DNA of 64,000 nt, taken from positions 1,178,001-1,242,000 of the forward strand of contig NZ_JAEPRQ010000001.1 in assembly GCF_016629665.1 (NCBI RefSeq). Direction: 5' to 3'. Below the pieces are notes generated by a model that was not told the DNA's origin, did no database searches, and was given only the letters and a program-made list of their open reading frames with translations. The stretch is from Paracoccus caeni (GTDB taxonomy: Bacteria > Pseudomonadota > Alphaproteobacteria > Rhodobacterales > Rhodobacteraceae). This document shows, one piece after another, positions 1 through 11,725 of this stretch; the first letter of the stretch is position 1; every line of letters begins with the position of its first letter. Made by a program: the position numbers and the translations under genes.

Positions 1-591
<591 letters not shown>

Positions 592-595
<4 letters not shown>

Positions 596-1005
596 CCGAC
601 GCCTTCCAGAAGATGTTTCAGCAGATGATGCAATCGGGTCAGGAAATGGCGCGGGCCTTCAACCCGGCGCTGGAAAACCTTGATACGCGGGCATTCGAGA
701 AGATGATCCCGACCATGCCCGCAGACATGCTGGAGATGTGGTTCGGGCGCACCTTCAACCGCGACGGGCTGGACGCGAAAACGCGGCTTCTGGTGACCAT
801 CGCGGCGCTGACCGTGCAGGGCGCGCATGCCGAGCCGCAACTGCGCCTGACCATCCGCCACGCCATTGAATCGGGCGCGACCGCCCGCGAAGTGGCCGAG
901 GTGATCTATCAGATGGGGATGTTCGGCGGCATTCCCGCGATGCAGAAGGCGCTGGAAATCGCGCAGGGCGTCTTTACCGAACACGAGGGGAAACAACCGG
1001 AATGA
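592..1005 (+). CDS. Carboxymuconolactone decarboxylase-like (AhpD-fold) protein in the nuo operon
   Basis: This 137-residue protein has the all-helical carboxymuconolactone decarboxylase/AhpD core over about residues 40-125, including a segment around [13 protein letters not shown] and a conserved helix around [16 protein letters not shown]. The family includes decarboxylases and peroxidase-linked disulfide reductases. This member has no cysteine at all, so AhpD-type thiol chemistry is excluded. It overlaps nuoJ by four bases (ATGA at 1002) and is therefore cotranslated with complex I subunits. Its job there is not known to me; an assembly or quinone-related role would be speculation. Confidence 0.85.
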
Positions 1006-1604
1006 TCACTTTTGCATTCTACCTCTTTGCGATTTCCGTCTGCACTGCGGGCTTCATGGTCGTTCTGGCGAAAAACCCGGTCCATTCGGTGCTGTGGCTG
1101 ATCCTGGCCTTCCTGTCCTCGGCGGGCCTGTTCATCCTGCAGGGGGCCGAATTCGTGGCGATGCTTCTGGTCATCGTCTATGTCGGCGCTGTCGCCGTGC
1201 TGTTCCTGTTCGTGGTGATGATGCTCGACGTCGATTTCGCCGAGCTGAAGGGCGAATTCGCCCGCTATCTGCCGCTTGGCGCGCTGATTGCCATCGTGCT
1301 GTTGGCCCAGCTTGGCATCGCCTTCGGGGTCTGGGAGACCTCGCAAATGGCCGAGGGTCTGCGTACCGCGCCGATCTCGCCCGAGGTGCAGAACACCCAC
1401 GCCATCGGCGCGTTGCTTTACGACCGCTATCTGCTGCCGTTCCAGCTTTCGGGTCTGGTGCTGCTGGTTGCGATGATCGGCGCGATCACCCTGACCATGC
1501 GCCACCGCAAGGACATCAAGCGCCAGAACGTGCTGGAACAGATGTATCGCGACCCGGCCAAGGCGATGGAGCTTCGCGACGTGAAACCGGGGCAGGGGCT
1601 GTGA
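1002..1604 (+). CDS. nuoJ: NADH-quinone oxidoreductase subunit J
   Basis: This is a 200-residue membrane subunit of the complex I proton-pumping arm, equivalent to mitochondrial ND6. About five hydrophobic segments are visible, including the conserved stretch around [20 protein letters not shown] that contains the pi-bulge helix of the family. Length and sequence fit alphaproteobacterial NuoJ. The start overlaps the preceding stop, and its own stop overlaps a GTG that opens the inserted lipoprotein gene. In most genomes nuoK follows directly; here it is more than 1.1 kb away. Confidence 0.97.
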   Translation: MITFAFYLFAISVCTAGFMVVLAKNPVHSVLWLILAFLSSAGLFILQGAEFVAMLLVIVYVGAVAVLFLFVVMMLDVDFAELKGEFARYLPLGALIAIVLLAQLGIAFGVWETSQMAEGLRTAPISPEVQNTHAIGALLYDRYLLPFQLSGLVLLVAMIGAITLTMRHRKDIKRQNVLEQMYRDPAKAMELRDVKPGQGL

Positions 1605-2098
1605 TCGGTTTCCCTCAGATGGCGTTCGGCGTGAGTAGCGTCGCACTGATGTCGGTCGTCGGCTGCACGAATGCCCCGGTCCGATCGGTGTCTCCGGGTA
1701 TGTGCAGAGTTGACGTTCTTCATTCGCATGGAGACGAGCCGAAGGATCTGGGGGGCGGCCTTATTCGCCGCGATACGAGTTTCGCCAGCTTTTCGACCGA
1801 TGAACATTACGTCGATGTGACTGACTGCCGGTCGGGCGAACAGAGAACCCTGATGCGGCGCGGTAATTTCGGAGAGGATGATCGGCCGTTCGATCACTCC
1901 GTCAATGTTGATAAGGTGCTTATCGCATTTCAGGACCGTGATACATCTAACCCGCTGGCCTATCTTGAGGCATTGGCGGAAGAACAAGGCGTCGCCGTCC
2001 AGTCAGACGTGACGAGCGAGGAGGAATGCGGTTGTCGGGCCTACTATCCCGAACTGCGGGGTGGAAAGTCATCTTATCATATCGTGGATGCGCGATGA
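1601..2098 (+). CDS. Putative lipoprotein inserted between nuoJ and nuoK
   Basis: The frame can start at GTG 1601, overlapping the nuoJ stop as GTGA, or at ATG 1619 (159 aa). A short hydrophobic N-terminus ends in a lipobox-like VVGC, so export and lipidation are likely, although the n-region lacks positive charge. The mature part is polar and ends with a CGCRAYY motif. The order C-x-V, V-x-x-DC, C-x-C-x-x-YY also occurs in the next gene, which suggests that the two are diverged paralogs. No known domain is recognised. The DNA looks less GC-rich than the nuo genes on each side, consistent with an insertion. Function unknown. Confidence 0.75.
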   Translation: MIGFPQMAFGVSSVALMSVVGCTNAPVRSVSPGMCRVDVLHSHGDEPKDLGGGLIRRDTSFASFSTDEHYVDVTDCRSGEQRTLMRRGNFGEDDRPFDHSVNVDKVLIAFQDRDTSNPLAYLEALAEEQGVAVQSDVTSEEECGCRAYYPELRGGKSSYHIVDAR

Positions 2099-2676
2099 AC
2101 CAGTCGATGCGACAAGCACTGGCGTTTTGCGGCGGGATGGGCAGCGTTCTTTCAGTAACGCTCGTAGCAACTGGCCCGGCTTTTGGATGTATTCCGATCG
2201 GGCCCGAAGAGAACGCGGTAATCCGTGGCGAGCAATGCTCGGTATCTTATGTTTCCAAGGATGGGCCTAGCGTGAGTTCGGGGGCCGCAGTTGATCTTGG
2301 CCATGGAATCGTGCGCCAATATATCAGTGCCAGTACCAATGCTTGCGATATAGGGGAAAACATCATCGTCTATTACGACTGCACGGGTGCGGTCGGCGTC
2401 TGGCTTGGAGGCGGCGATTTGCCGATGGATGCGGCTGTGCCGCCTATTCCTGACCATGAGCCGAAGCCAATATTAGGTGTTGAATCGGTTTCGGAGGCGT
2501 TCATACGAACCGAAGAGTCAGGCTTCACTGGCGATGAGACATCCGAGACGATCCTTGCCCGCGCGCAGCGGCTGGATTGGGTTGCCGAGTCCGGCACTCT
2601 GTCGCAATCAAGAGTGTCGGTGAACGGTCATAGTTTCGACATGAGCTGCGCCTGCGCGATGTACTATCGCAACTAA
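2095..2676 (+). CDS. Exported hypothetical protein inserted between nuoJ and nuoK
   Basis: The start is the ATG at 2095, which overlaps the previous stop (ATGA). This gives 193 residues with a clear signal peptide: a short polar start, a hydrophobic run and a likely cleavage near residue 30 around TGPAFG. The mature protein has several cysteines and ends in CACAMYYRN, matching the C-x-C-x-x-YY ending of the upstream gene. Together the two look like a tandem duplicated pair of secreted, disulfide-bonded proteins. I do not recognise the family. It lies about 70 bases before nuoK, so it is probably on the complex I transcript. Confidence 0.8.
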   Translation: MNQSMRQALAFCGGMGSVLSVTLVATGPAFGCIPIGPEENAVIRGEQCSVSYVSKDGPSVSSGAAVDLGHGIVRQYISASTNACDIGENIIVYYDCTGAVGVWLGGGDLPMDAAVPPIPDHEPKPILGVESVSEAFIRTEESGFTGDETSETILARAQRLDWVAESGTLSQSRVSVNGHSFDMSCACAMYYRN

Positions 2677-2683
2677 GATGTAA

Positions 2684-3055
<372 letters not shown>

Positions 3056-3061
3056 GCGGTC

Positions 3062-5233
3062 ATGGTGCAATTCATCCTTTTCGCGCCGCTGGTCGGTGCG
3101 CTGATCGCGGGCTTTGGCTGGCGGGTCATCGGCGAACGCGCCGCACAGTTCCTGACCACGGGCATTCTCTTCATCGGGGCGTTCCTGTCGTGGATCGTCT
3201 TTCTGACCTTCGACGGCCAGACCCAGCATATCCCGGTTCTTGACTGGGTCGTCTCGGGCGATTTCACCAGCGAATGGGCGATCCGGCTGGACCGGCTGAC
3301 GGCGATCATGCTGATCGTGGTCAACAGCGTCTCGGCGCTCGTCCATATGTATTCGATGGGCTACATGGCCCATGACGACAACTGGACCCATCACGAACAC
3401 TACAAGGCGCGCTTCTTTGCCTATCTGTCCTTCTTCACCTTCGCCATGCTGATGCTGGTGACAGCGGACAACCTTCTGCAGATGTTTTTCGGCTGGGAAG
3501 GCGTCGGCGTCGCCTCTTACCTGCTGATCGGCTTCTACTATCGCAAGGACAGCGCCAATGCCGCAGCGATGAAGGCGTTCATCGTCAACCGGGTCGGCGA
3601 TTTCGGTTTCCTGCTGGGCATCTTTGGCCTGTGGTGGATGACCGGCTCGATCCAGTTTGACGAGATTTTCGCGCAGGTGCCCGCGCTGGCGCAGACGCAG
3701 ATCCATTTCCTCTGGACCGACTGGAACGCGGCGAACCTGCTGGCCTTCCTGCTGTTCATCGGGGCCATGGGTAAATCGGCGCAATTGTTCCTGCACACTT
3801 GGTTGCCGGACGCGATGGAAGGCCCGACGCCGGTTTCGGCGCTGATCCACGCCGCGACCATGGTGACCGCCGGTGTCTTCCTTGTTTGCCGCATGTCGCC
3901 GCTGTTCGAATTCGCTCCCGAGGCGAAGATGTTCGTCACCATCATCGGTGCGACGACCGCCTTCTTCGCCGCGACCGTGGGTCTGGTGCAGAACGACATC
4001 AAGCGCGTGATCGCCTATTCGACCTGTTCGCAGCTTGGCTATATGTTCGTGGCTGCGGGAACCGGCGTCTATTCGGTCGCGATGTTCCACCTGTTCACCC
4101 ACGCCTTCTTCAAGGCGATGCTGTTCCTTGGCGCAGGCTCGGTCATCCATGCGATGCACCATGAGCAGGACATGCGGAACTATGGCGGTCTCAGGAAGAA
4201 AATCCCGCTGACCTTCTGGGCGATGCTGATCGGCACGCTGGCGATTACCGGTGTCGGCATTCCGCTGACCCATTATGGCTTTGCAGGCTTCCTGTCGAAA
4301 GACGCCGTCATCGAAAGCGCCTATGCTTCGGGGATCAGCTATGCGTTCTGGATGCTGGTGATTGCCGCACTGATGACCAGCTTCTATTCGTGGCGGCTGA
4401 TGTTCCTGACCTTCTGGGGCGAGCCGCGCGGCGATCATCATGCGCATGACCATGCCCATGAGAGCCCGCCGGTCATGACCATTCCGCTGGGCGTGCTGGC
4501 CGTCGGCTCGGTTCTGGCCGGGATGATCTGGTATAGCAGCTTCTTCGGCGACAATGTCTATCGCTTCTTCGGCATCCCCGAGGCGGAACATGCCGAAGCG
4601 ACGACCGGAGATGACGGCGAACCCGCCGCAGATCACGCCACCGACGCCGCACCGGGCGAGGCTGACGGCCACGCTGTCGCAGACACGGCGGCGGCGGAAG
4701 CCGAGGGCGAAGCGGCAGTTGCCGACACCGCCGCTGAGGGCGAGGGTCATGCCGAGGGTGAGGCCCATGCCGCTGTCGAGGTGACGCCGGGCGCGATCTA
4801 CATGCATCCCGACAACCACGTCATGCATGACGCGCATTACGTGCCGAAACTGGTGAAAATGTCGCCTTTCTTCGCGATGCTGATCGGGTTTGGCCTGGCA
4901 TGGCTGATGTATATCAAGTTCCCGAACGCGCCCGCGAAACTGGCGGCGCAGCAACCGGCCTTGTATCAGTTCCTGCTGAACAAGTGGTATTTCGACGAGA
5001 TCTACAACTTCCTGTTCGTGCGTCCGGCGCAATGGCTGGGCCGCAAGCTATGGACGGTCGGGGACGGAGAGATTATCGACGGCACCATCAACGGGGTGGC
5101 CATGGGAATCATCCCGCGTCTGACGCGCTTCGCCGGAAAGGTGCAGTCGGGCTATCTCTTCCATTACGCCTTCGCGATGGTGCTTGGCATCGTGGGCCTG
5201 CTGATCTGGGTGATGTCGCGGAGCATGCACTGA
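3062..5233 (+). CDS. nuoL: NADH-quinone oxidoreductase subunit L
   Basis: This is the largest antiporter-like subunit of complex I (ND5 homologue), 723 residues, predicted to have the usual membrane helices plus the long lateral helix. Conserved parts include [18 protein letters not shown] and the [20 protein letters not shown] region with its charged residues. An Ala/Glu/His-rich stretch of roughly 100 residues (about 455-590) separates late helices and makes the protein longer than most homologues. The start is ATG 3062, six bases after nuoK; nuoM begins one base after its stop. Confidence 0.97.
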   Translation: MVQFILFAPLVGALIAGFGWRVIGERAAQFLTTGILFIGAFLSWIVFLTFDGQTQHIPVLDWVVSGDFTSEWAIRLDRLTAIMLIVVNSVSALVHMYSMGYMAHDDNWTHHEHYKARFFAYLSFFTFAMLMLVTADNLLQMFFGWEGVGVASYLLIGFYYRKDSANAAAMKAFIVNRVGDFGFLLGIFGLWWMTGSIQFDEIFAQVPALAQTQIHFLWTDWNAANLLAFLLFIGAMGKSAQLFLHTWLPDAMEGPTPVSALIHAATMVTAGVFLVCRMSPLFEFAPEAKMFVTIIGATTAFFAATVGLVQNDIKRVIAYSTCSQLGYMFVAAGTGVYSVAMFHLFTHAFFKAMLFLGAGSVIHAMHHEQDMRNYGGLRKKIPLTFWAMLIGTLAITGVGIPLTHYGFAGFLSKDAVIESAYASGISYAFWMLVIAALMTSFYSWRLMFLTFWGEPRGDHHAHDHAHESPPVMTIPLGVLAVGSVLAGMIWYSSFFGDNVYRFFGIPEAEHAEATTGDDGEPAADHATDAAPGEADGHAVADTAAAEAEGEAAVADTAAEGEGHAEGEAHAAVEVTPGAIYMHPDNHVMHDAHYVPKLVKMSPFFAMLIGFGLAWLMYIKFPNAPAKLAAQQPALYQFLLNKWYFDEIYNFLFVRPAQWLGRKLWTVGDGEIIDGTINGVAMGIIPRLTRFAGKVQSGYLFHYAFAMVLGIVGLLIWVMSRSMH

Positions 5234-5234
5234 T

Positions 5235-6815
5235 ATGACGAACCTGCTTTCAATCATCACCTTCCTGCCCATCGTCGCGGCGGCGATCCTTGCGATCTTC
5301 CTGCGTGGCGACGATGAGGCTGCGCAGAAAAATGCCAAGTATCTGGCGCTGATCGCGACCACGGCGACCTTCCTGATCTCGCTCTTCGTGCTGTTCGGGT
5401 TCGACCCGGCCAATACCGGCTTCCAGTTCGTCGAGGATCACGAATGGATCATGGGTCTGCGCTACAAGATGGGCGTGGACGGCATCTCGATCCTGTTCGT
5501 GATGCTGACCACCTTCCTGATGCCGCTGACGATCCTGTCCACATGGGATGTGAACACCCGCGTCAAGGAATACATGATCGCCTTTCTGGTTCTTGAAGGG
5601 CTGATGATCGGCGTCTTCACGGCGCTGGATCTGATCCTGTTCTACCTGTTCTTCGAAGCAGGCCTGATCCCGATGTTCCTGATCATCGGCATCTGGGGCG
5701 GCGCGAACCGCATCTATGCGGCGTTCAAGTTCTTCCTCTACACCTTCCTTGGCTCGGTGCTGATGCTGGTGGCGATGATCGCGATGTACTGGATGTCGGG
5801 CACCACCGATATCGCGGCGCTGCTTGACCCGTCCCGCACGCCATTCCCGTCCGAGACGATCCGCGTGCTTGGCATCAGCGTGATCGGCGGCGTGCAGACG
5901 CTGCTGTTCATCGCCTTCTTCGCCAGCTTCGCGGTGAAGATGCCGATGTGGCCGGTTCACACATGGTTGCCCGACGCGCACGTTCAGGCGCCGACGGCGG
6001 GCTCGGTGGTGCTGGCGGCGGTGCTGCTGAAAATGGGCGGCTATGGCTTCCTGCGCTTCAGCCTGCCGATGTTCCCGGTGGCAAGCGATATGCTGCAACC
6101 GCTGGTCTTCTGGATGTCGGCGATTGCCATCGTCTATACCTCGCTGGTGGCGCTGGCGCAGACCGATATGAAGAAGCTGATCGCCTATTCCTCGGTTGCG
6201 CATATGGGCTACGTGACCATGGGCATCTTTGCCGCGAACCAGCAGGGTCTGGACGGGGCGATCTTCCAGATGCTGTCGCACGGCTTCATCTCGGGCGCGC
6301 TGTTCCTCTGCGTGGGCGTGATCTATGACCGCATGCATACGCGGGAAATCGACGCCTATGGCGGGCTGGTGAACCGGATGCCGGTCTATGCGCTGGTCTT
6401 CATGTTCTTCACCATGGCCAATGTCGGCCTGCCGGGCACCTCGGGTTTCGTGGGCGAGTTTCTGACCCTGATGGGGACGTTCAAGGCCAATACCTGGGTG
6501 GCCTTTGTCGCCGCGACCGGCGTTATCCTGTCAGCGGGCTATGCGCTCTGGCTTTACCGCCGGGTGACGCTTGGCGCGCTGGTCAAGGAAAGCCTGAAGA
6601 CGATCAACGACATGACCGCCCGCGAGAAGTGGATATTCGCGCCGCTGATCGCCATGACCCTGATCCTTGGCGTCTATCCGCGCCTTGTGACCGACATCAC
6701 CGGCCCCGCCGTTCAGGCGTTGCTGGTCAACTATCACGACGCCCTGCCGCATGACGGACGCGACGGGCTGGCCGTTACCGCCGCTGCGGCGGAACCGGCC
6801 GAAGCCAGCCATTGA
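5235..6815 (+). CDS. nuoM: NADH-quinone oxidoreductase subunit M
   Basis: This 526-residue antiporter-like subunit of complex I (ND4 homologue) has about fourteen hydrophobic segments. The conserved lysine/histidine proton-channel region around [20 protein letters not shown] is clear, as is the upstream glutamate in [17 protein letters not shown]. The C-terminal tail is Ala-rich. It follows nuoL directly and is followed by nuoN after ten bases. Confidence 0.97.
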   Translation: MTNLLSIITFLPIVAAAILAIFLRGDDEAAQKNAKYLALIATTATFLISLFVLFGFDPANTGFQFVEDHEWIMGLRYKMGVDGISILFVMLTTFLMPLTILSTWDVNTRVKEYMIAFLVLEGLMIGVFTALDLILFYLFFEAGLIPMFLIIGIWGGANRIYAAFKFFLYTFLGSVLMLVAMIAMYWMSGTTDIAALLDPSRTPFPSETIRVLGISVIGGVQTLLFIAFFASFAVKMPMWPVHTWLPDAHVQAPTAGSVVLAAVLLKMGGYGFLRFSLPMFPVASDMLQPLVFWMSAIAIVYTSLVALAQTDMKKLIAYSSVAHMGYVTMGIFAANQQGLDGAIFQMLSHGFISGALFLCVGVIYDRMHTREIDAYGGLVNRMPVYALVFMFFTMANVGLPGTSGFVGEFLTLMGTFKANTWVAFVAATGVILSAGYALWLYRRVTLGALVKESLKTINDMTAREKWIFAPLIAMTLILGVYPRLVTDITGPAVQALLVNYHDALPHDGRDGLAVTAAAAEPAEASH

Positions 6816-6825
6816 GGTAAGCAAG

Positions 6826-8298
6826 ATGACCGCGCTCGATTTCTCGACCATCCTGCCCGAGCTCTTGCTGGCGATCTTCGCGATGGCCGCACTGATGGCC
6901 GGGGCCTATTTCGGCAAGGACAAGATCGCCAAGCCGATCCTGTGGGCCACTGTCGCCGCCCTGCTGATCACGGCCTTCTATATCGGCTACGGCGACCGCA
7001 GCGACGAGACCGCCTTCTTCGGCATGTTCATCGACGACGCCTTCGCGCGTTTCGCCAAGGTGACGATCCTGCTGGCCGCCGCCGCCGTGCTGGCGATGAG
7101 CGTTGACTATATGGAGCGTTACAACTTTCTGCGCTTCGAGTTTCCGATCCTGATCGCACTGGCCTCGATCGGCATGATGATGATGGTGTCGGCGGGCGAT
7201 CTGCTGTCGCTTTACATGGGGCTGGAGCTGCAATCGCTGTCGCTTTACGTCGTCGCCGCCATGCGCCGCGACAGCGTGAAATCGTCGGAAGCCGGGTTGA
7301 AATATTTCGTCCTCGGCGCGCTGAGCTCGGGTCTGCTGCTTTATGGCGCATCGCTGGTCTATGGTTTCTCGGGCACCACCAGCTTCGAGGGGATCATCGG
7401 CGCGGTAACCGGCGACCATCTGTCGATGGGTCTGCTGTTCGGTCTGGTCTTCCTGCTGGTCGGCCTGGCCTTCAAGGTCTCGGCAGTGCCGTTCCATATG
7501 TGGACCCCGGACGTTTACGAAGGCTCGCCGACGCCGGTGACCGCCTTCTTCGCCACCGCACCCAAAGTCGCCGCCATGGCGCTGATCGCCCGGCTGATGT
7601 TCGAGGCATTCGGCAATGTCACCGGCGACTGGAGCCAGATCATCGCCTTCCTTGCGGTGCTGTCGATGTTCCTTGGCGCGATTGCCGGGATCGGGCAGCG
7701 CAATATCAAGCGGCTGATGGCCTATTCCTCGATCGCGCATATGGGCTTCGCGCTGGTCGGCCTTGCCGCAGGCACGGCAACCGGCGTGCAGGCGATGCTG
7801 ATGTATATGGCGATCTATGCGGTGATGAATGTCGGCACCTTCGCCTTCATCCTGTCGATGGAGCGTGATGGCCGCCCGATCACCGATATGGATAGCCTGA
7901 ACCGTTTCGCCTCGCGCGAGCCGCTGAAGGCGATTGCTGTGCTGGTCCTGATGTTCAGCCTTGCCGGCGTGCCGCCTTTCCTTGGCTTCTTCGCCAAGCT
8001 GGGCGTGCTGAATGCGGCGGTGCAGGCGGATATGGCATGGCTGGCGGTGCTGGGCGTGATCGCCTCGGTCATCGGTGCCTTCTACTATCTGCGCATCGTC
8101 TATTACATGTTCTTCGGCGGTGAGAGCGAAGGCGTGGAAAGCCGCATGAACGCGGTTCAGTATCTGGCGCTGGTGGTTCCGGCGGCTGCGCTGCTGATCG
8201 GTGCGATCACCATGCTGGGCGTCGAGGATGCCGCCGCCACCGCCGCGCAATCTCTGGTCGGGACCGAGGTCGTGGCCGAGACCCCCGCTGGTGGCTGA
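6826..8298 (+). CDS. nuoN: NADH-quinone oxidoreductase subunit N
   Basis: This is the third antiporter-like subunit (ND2 homologue), 490 residues. The ATG at 6826 is chosen because the conserved N-terminus [20 protein letters not shown] begins there; an in-frame ATG further upstream lies inside nuoM. Family motifs include [20 protein letters not shown] and [19 protein letters not shown]. The gene ends the structural nuo genes, and its last eight bases overlap birA. Confidence 0.97.
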   Translation: MTALDFSTILPELLLAIFAMAALMAGAYFGKDKIAKPILWATVAALLITAFYIGYGDRSDETAFFGMFIDDAFARFAKVTILLAAAAVLAMSVDYMERYNFLRFEFPILIALASIGMMMMVSAGDLLSLYMGLELQSLSLYVVAAMRRDSVKSSEAGLKYFVLGALSSGLLLYGASLVYGFSGTTSFEGIIGAVTGDHLSMGLLFGLVFLLVGLAFKVSAVPFHMWTPDVYEGSPTPVTAFFATAPKVAAMALIARLMFEAFGNVTGDWSQIIAFLAVLSMFLGAIAGIGQRNIKRLMAYSSIAHMGFALVGLAAGTATGVQAMLMYMAIYAVMNVGTFAFILSMERDGRPITDMDSLNRFASREPLKAIAVLVLMFSLAGVPPFLGFFAKLGVLNAAVQADMAWLAVLGVIASVIGAFYYLRIVYYMFFGGESEGVESRMNAVQYLALVVPAAALLIGAITMLGVEDAAATAAQSLVGTEVVAETPAGG

Positions 8299-9064
8299 TC
8301 CCGACCTGACCGGCTGGCCTGACGGGGTCGCGCGGCATGTGCTTGACCGCGTGGACAGCACCAATGCCGAGGCGTTCCGACTGGCCCCGCATCTCAGCGG
8401 TCCGGCATGGGTTTTGGCGCGCAAGCAAGAGGCAGGCCGTGGCAGGCGGGGCAGGGCATGGACCGACCCGCCGGGCAATTTTGCGGCTTCGCTGGTGCTG
8501 CGCCCGGAAGGCGCTGCGGCGGATGCGGCGCGGCTGTCCTTTGTCGCGGCGCTATCCGTGCATGACGCGCTGATCGCCTTGTGTGGGCCGCATCTGAATA
8601 TCGCGCTGAAATGGCCGAATGATGTGCTGTTGAATGGCGGCAAGCTGTCGGGCATCCTGCTGGAAAGCGCGGGATCGGGCGGGCAGGTCTCGACTCTGGT
8701 GATCGGTATCGGTGTCAATCTGGCCGCAGCGCCAGAGGCGTCCGAGGTCGAGACACAGGCAACCCGGCCCGTCAGCCTGAAGGGCGAAACCGGGCTGATC
8801 GTGACGCCGGACGAGTTTCTGGACGCGCTGGCCGTGGCCTTCGATCAATGGTCGCGACAGATGCGTGAATTTGGTTTCCAGCCGATCCGCACTGCATGGC
8901 TGGCCCGTGCGGCCAAGCTGGGCGAGACGATCACCGCCCGCACCGGCGGCAGCGAAACCACCGGCCGCTTCGAAGGCATCGATGAGACCGGCGCACTGAT
9001 CCTGACTACCGCGCGGGGGCGCACCGCCATCCCCGCCGCCGACATCTTCTTCAGCGGAGGCTGA
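8291..9064 (+). CDS. birA: Biotin--[acetyl-CoA-carboxylase] ligase, without DNA-binding domain
   Basis: This enzyme activates biotin as biotinyl-AMP and attaches it to carrier-protein lysines; a likely local client is PccA, encoded in this window. The GTG at 8291 gives 257 residues and overlaps nuoN. The biotinyl-AMP motif GRGRRGR is at residues 49-55, followed by KWPNDVLLN and GKLSGILLE. No N-terminal helix-turn-helix is present, so this is a monofunctional ligase rather than an E. coli-like repressor. A birA-like frame at the end of the nqo operon is known in Paracoccus denitrificans. Confidence 0.93.
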   Translation: MADPDLTGWPDGVARHVLDRVDSTNAEAFRLAPHLSGPAWVLARKQEAGRGRRGRAWTDPPGNFAASLVLRPEGAAADAARLSFVAALSVHDALIALCGPHLNIALKWPNDVLLNGGKLSGILLESAGSGGQVSTLVIGIGVNLAAAPEASEVETQATRPVSLKGETGLIVTPDEFLDALAVAFDQWSRQMREFGFQPIRTAWLARAAKLGETITARTGGSETTGRFEGIDETGALILTTARGRTAIPAADIFFSGG

Positions 9065-9069
9065 CGCCC

Positions 9070-9849
9070 ATGCTGCTTTGCATCGATACCGGCAATACCA
9101 ACACCGTCTTCTCGATCTGGGACGGCGAAAAGTTTCTGGCGCATTGGCGCATCTCGACCGATCATCGGCGCACGGCGGATGAATATTACGTCTGGCTGTC
9201 CACCCTGATCGCGGTGCGCAAGTTCGAATTGCAGGTGAATGCCTGCATCATCAGCGCCACCGCCCCGCGCGTGGTCTTCAACCTGCGCGTCTTGTGCAAT
9301 CGATATTTCGACACCCGCCCGCTGGTCGTCGGCAAGCCCGACTGCCTGCTGCCGGTTCCGCCCCGCGTGGATGAGGGCACACGCCCCGGTCCCGATCGTC
9401 TGGCCAATACCGTCGGCGCATTTGATCGCCATGGCGGCGATACGGTCGTGGTCGATTTCGGCACCGCCACCAATTTCGACGTGGTCGATGTGGATGGCGC
9501 CTATGTCGGCGGCGTCATCGCGCCCGGCGTCAACCTGTCGCTGGAGGCGCTGCACATGGCCGCCGCCGCCTTGCCCCATGTCGATGTGACCATGCCCGAG
9601 CGGGTCATCGGCACCAATACCGTCGCCTGTATCCAGTCCGGGATTTTCTGGGGCTATATCGGGCTGATCGAGGGCATTATCAAACGCATGCGGGCCGAGC
9701 GTGACCGGCCGATGAAAGTCGTGGCGACGGGGGGACTTGCGCCGCTCTTCGATCAGGGATTTGATCTCTTCGATCATATCGAAGACGATTTGACGGTGCA
9801 TGGATTGCGCCTGATTTACGATTACAACAAGGAGATGGGCAATGGCTGA
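9070..9849 (+). CDS. coaX: Type III pantothenate kinase
   Basis: This 259-residue enzyme catalyses the first step of coenzyme A synthesis, phosphorylating pantothenate. It belongs to the ASKHA fold: the phosphate-1 motif DTGNTNT is at residues 6-12, and the second acidic motif DFGTATNFDVVD lies near residue 133 before GGVIAPG. It starts five bases after birA and overlaps the next gene by eight bases, so birA, coaX and the RNase J gene form one transcription unit continuing from nuo. Confidence 0.95.
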   Translation: MLLCIDTGNTNTVFSIWDGEKFLAHWRISTDHRRTADEYYVWLSTLIAVRKFELQVNACIISATAPRVVFNLRVLCNRYFDTRPLVVGKPDCLLPVPPRVDEGTRPGPDRLANTVGAFDRHGGDTVVVDFGTATNFDVVDVDGAYVGGVIAPGVNLSLEALHMAAAALPHVDVTMPERVIGTNTVACIQSGIFWGYIGLIEGIIKRMRAERDRPMKVVATGGLAPLFDQGFDLFDHIEDDLTVHGLRLIYDYNKEMGNG

Positions 9850-11518
9850 GCGCCTGATATATCTGCCGCTGGGCGGCGCGGGCGAAATCGGCATGAATGC
9901 CTATGTCTATGGCTATGGCCGCCCCGGCAAGGAACGGCTGATCCTGGTCGACCTGGGGGTGACCTTCGGCGACATGGACGGCTCGCCCGGCATCGATCTG
10001 ATCATGCCGGATATGGCGTGGCTGGTGGCGAACCGCGACCGGCTTGACGGCATCTTCATCACCCATGGTCATGAGGATCACCTTGGCGCGCTTGGCCACC
10101 TGTGGAAGCGCCTTGATGTGCCGATCTATGCCCGCGCCTTTACCGGCGCGCTGTGTCGGCTGAAACTGCAAGAGCATGGTCTGCCTGCCGAGGCGGTGAA
10201 CATCGTCTCTGCGCGCCCCGAGGTGATCGATGCCGGGCCCTTCAAGGTGCAGTTCGTGCCGATCAGCCACTCGATCCCCGAAAGCGGCGCGCTGATCATC
10301 GATACGCCTGCGGGCCGTGTGGTCCATACCGGCGATTTCAAGCTGGATGGCACCCCGGTCGTGGGCGAGGCCTTCGATCCCGCCATGTGGCAGCAGATCG
10401 CCAGCGAAGGGCAGGGCGTCAAGGTTCTGGCCTGCGATTCGACCAACATCTTCTCACCCCATCCCGGCCGGTCCGAGGCGATGCTGGCCAATCCGATCCT
10501 CGAATGGATGGTGACGCAGCCGAACCTTGTGGTGGCGACAACCTTCGCCAGCAATATTGCCCGTCTGAAGACGCTGGCCGAGGCCGCGAAGGCGTCGGGT
10601 CGCAAGATCTGCCTGCTGGGCCGGGCCATGCGGCGCATGGTCTCGGTCGGCCTGGAAACCGGCATCCTGTCAGAGTTTCCCGAAACGATCAGCCCCGAGG
10701 AAGCCGCCGATCTGCCGCGCAACAAGGTGCTGCTGCTGGTCACCGGCTCGCAGGGCGAACGCCGCGCCGCCAGTGCGCAACTGTCGCGCGGTCGCTATCT
10801 GGGACTGTCGCTGGCGGAAGGCGACAGCTTCCTGTTCAGCTCGCGCACCATTCCGGGGAACGAGCGTTCGGTGATCCGCATCATGAACGCGCTCAGTGAA
10901 TTGGGCGTCGATGTCTATGACGCGGATGACGGCTTCTTCCATGTCTCGGGCCACGCCAACCGCCCGGATATCGAGGCGATGCACGACCTGCTGAAACCCC
11001 GGATCGTCGTGCCGATGCATGGCGAACACATGCATCTGCGCGAGCATGTCCAGCTTGCCCGATCCAAGGGCATCGCCGCCGAGATCGTCACGAATGGCGC
11101 CATGCTGGACCTGACCGGCGACGCCCCGCGTATCGTCGATCAGATCGAGACGGGCCGCATCTATCTGGACGGCAACGTGCTGATCGGCGCCATGGACGGC
11201 ATTGTCCGCGACCGTATCCGCATGGCGCTGAACGGTCACGCGCTGGTCAGCGTCATCGTGGACGAAGAGGACAACGTCCTTCCCGATGCCTGGGTCGAGC
11301 TGATGGGCCTGCCGGGCCGCACCCGCGGCGGCGAGGATCTGGCCGCGCATATCGAGGGCGAGTTGTCGGAGTTCCTCGAAGGCGCCGACAGCCGCGTGGT
11401 CCGCGACGACGCCAAGATGGAAGAGGCGATCCGCAAGGTGACCCGTCAGGTCTCCATGGAAGAGATCGGCAAAAAGCCCGAGGTGACGGTGATCATCAGC
11501 CGCCTGATGGCGGAATGA
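9842..11518 (+). CDS. rnj: Ribonuclease J
   Basis: This 558-residue metallo-beta-lactamase/beta-CASP ribonuclease acts in RNA maturation and decay. The metal-binding HGHEDH motif lies at residues 75-80, the motif HTGDFKLD near residue 161, and the C-terminal histidine motif in VPMHGEHMHLREH. It overlaps coaX by eight bases. Alphaproteobacteria commonly have a single RNase J of this type. No good T-tailed hairpin is visible directly after the stop. Confidence 0.95.
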   Translation: MAERLIYLPLGGAGEIGMNAYVYGYGRPGKERLILVDLGVTFGDMDGSPGIDLIMPDMAWLVANRDRLDGIFITHGHEDHLGALGHLWKRLDVPIYARAFTGALCRLKLQEHGLPAEAVNIVSARPEVIDAGPFKVQFVPISHSIPESGALIIDTPAGRVVHTGDFKLDGTPVVGEAFDPAMWQQIASEGQGVKVLACDSTNIFSPHPGRSEAMLANPILEWMVTQPNLVVATTFASNIARLKTLAEAAKASGRKICLLGRAMRRMVSVGLETGILSEFPETISPEEAADLPRNKVLLLVTGSQGERRAASAQLSRGRYLGLSLAEGDSFLFSSRTIPGNERSVIRIMNALSELGVDVYDADDGFFHVSGHANRPDIEAMHDLLKPRIVVPMHGEHMHLREHVQLARSKGIAAEIVTNGAMLDLTGDAPRIVDQIETGRIYLDGNVLIGAMDGIVRDRIRMALNGHALVSVIVDEEDNVLPDAWVELMGLPGRTRGGEDLAAHIEGELSEFLEGADSRVVRDDAKMEEAIRKVTRQVSMEEIGKKPEVTVIISRLMAE

Positions 11519-11628
11519 TCTGATCGGCGCGCGTGTAGGGAGACGACGGTTTCAGTTCGCGCCGCTTGATTGGCGGTCTCGAACAGCAGTTGCTTTCATT
11601 TCGCCGAACTCTTTGATCCCACGATGTG

Positions 11629-11725
11629 ATGATGCGACCCTTTCTTTGGAAAGGAAGGGTCGCATCATGCGACAAATTCATCACGGAAGCGCCACGACGA
11701 CGCACGCCGACCGAGCAGCAATAAT
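11629..11725 (+). mobile_element. Remnant of an IS481-type element within 11519-11920
   Basis: The arms 11629-11642 and 11655-11668 are a perfect 14-bp inverted repeat (ATGATGCGACCCTT), and with one G-T pair the stem extends almost to the centre. The right arm runs into an ATG at 11667 that opens a short frame MRQIHHGSATTTHADRAA, which resembles the N-terminus of IS481-family transposases. The similarity breaks off after about 18 codons, so only the left end survives. The rest of 11519-11920 holds no convincing gene; it may contain further IS debris that I could not assign. Confidence 0.6.
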
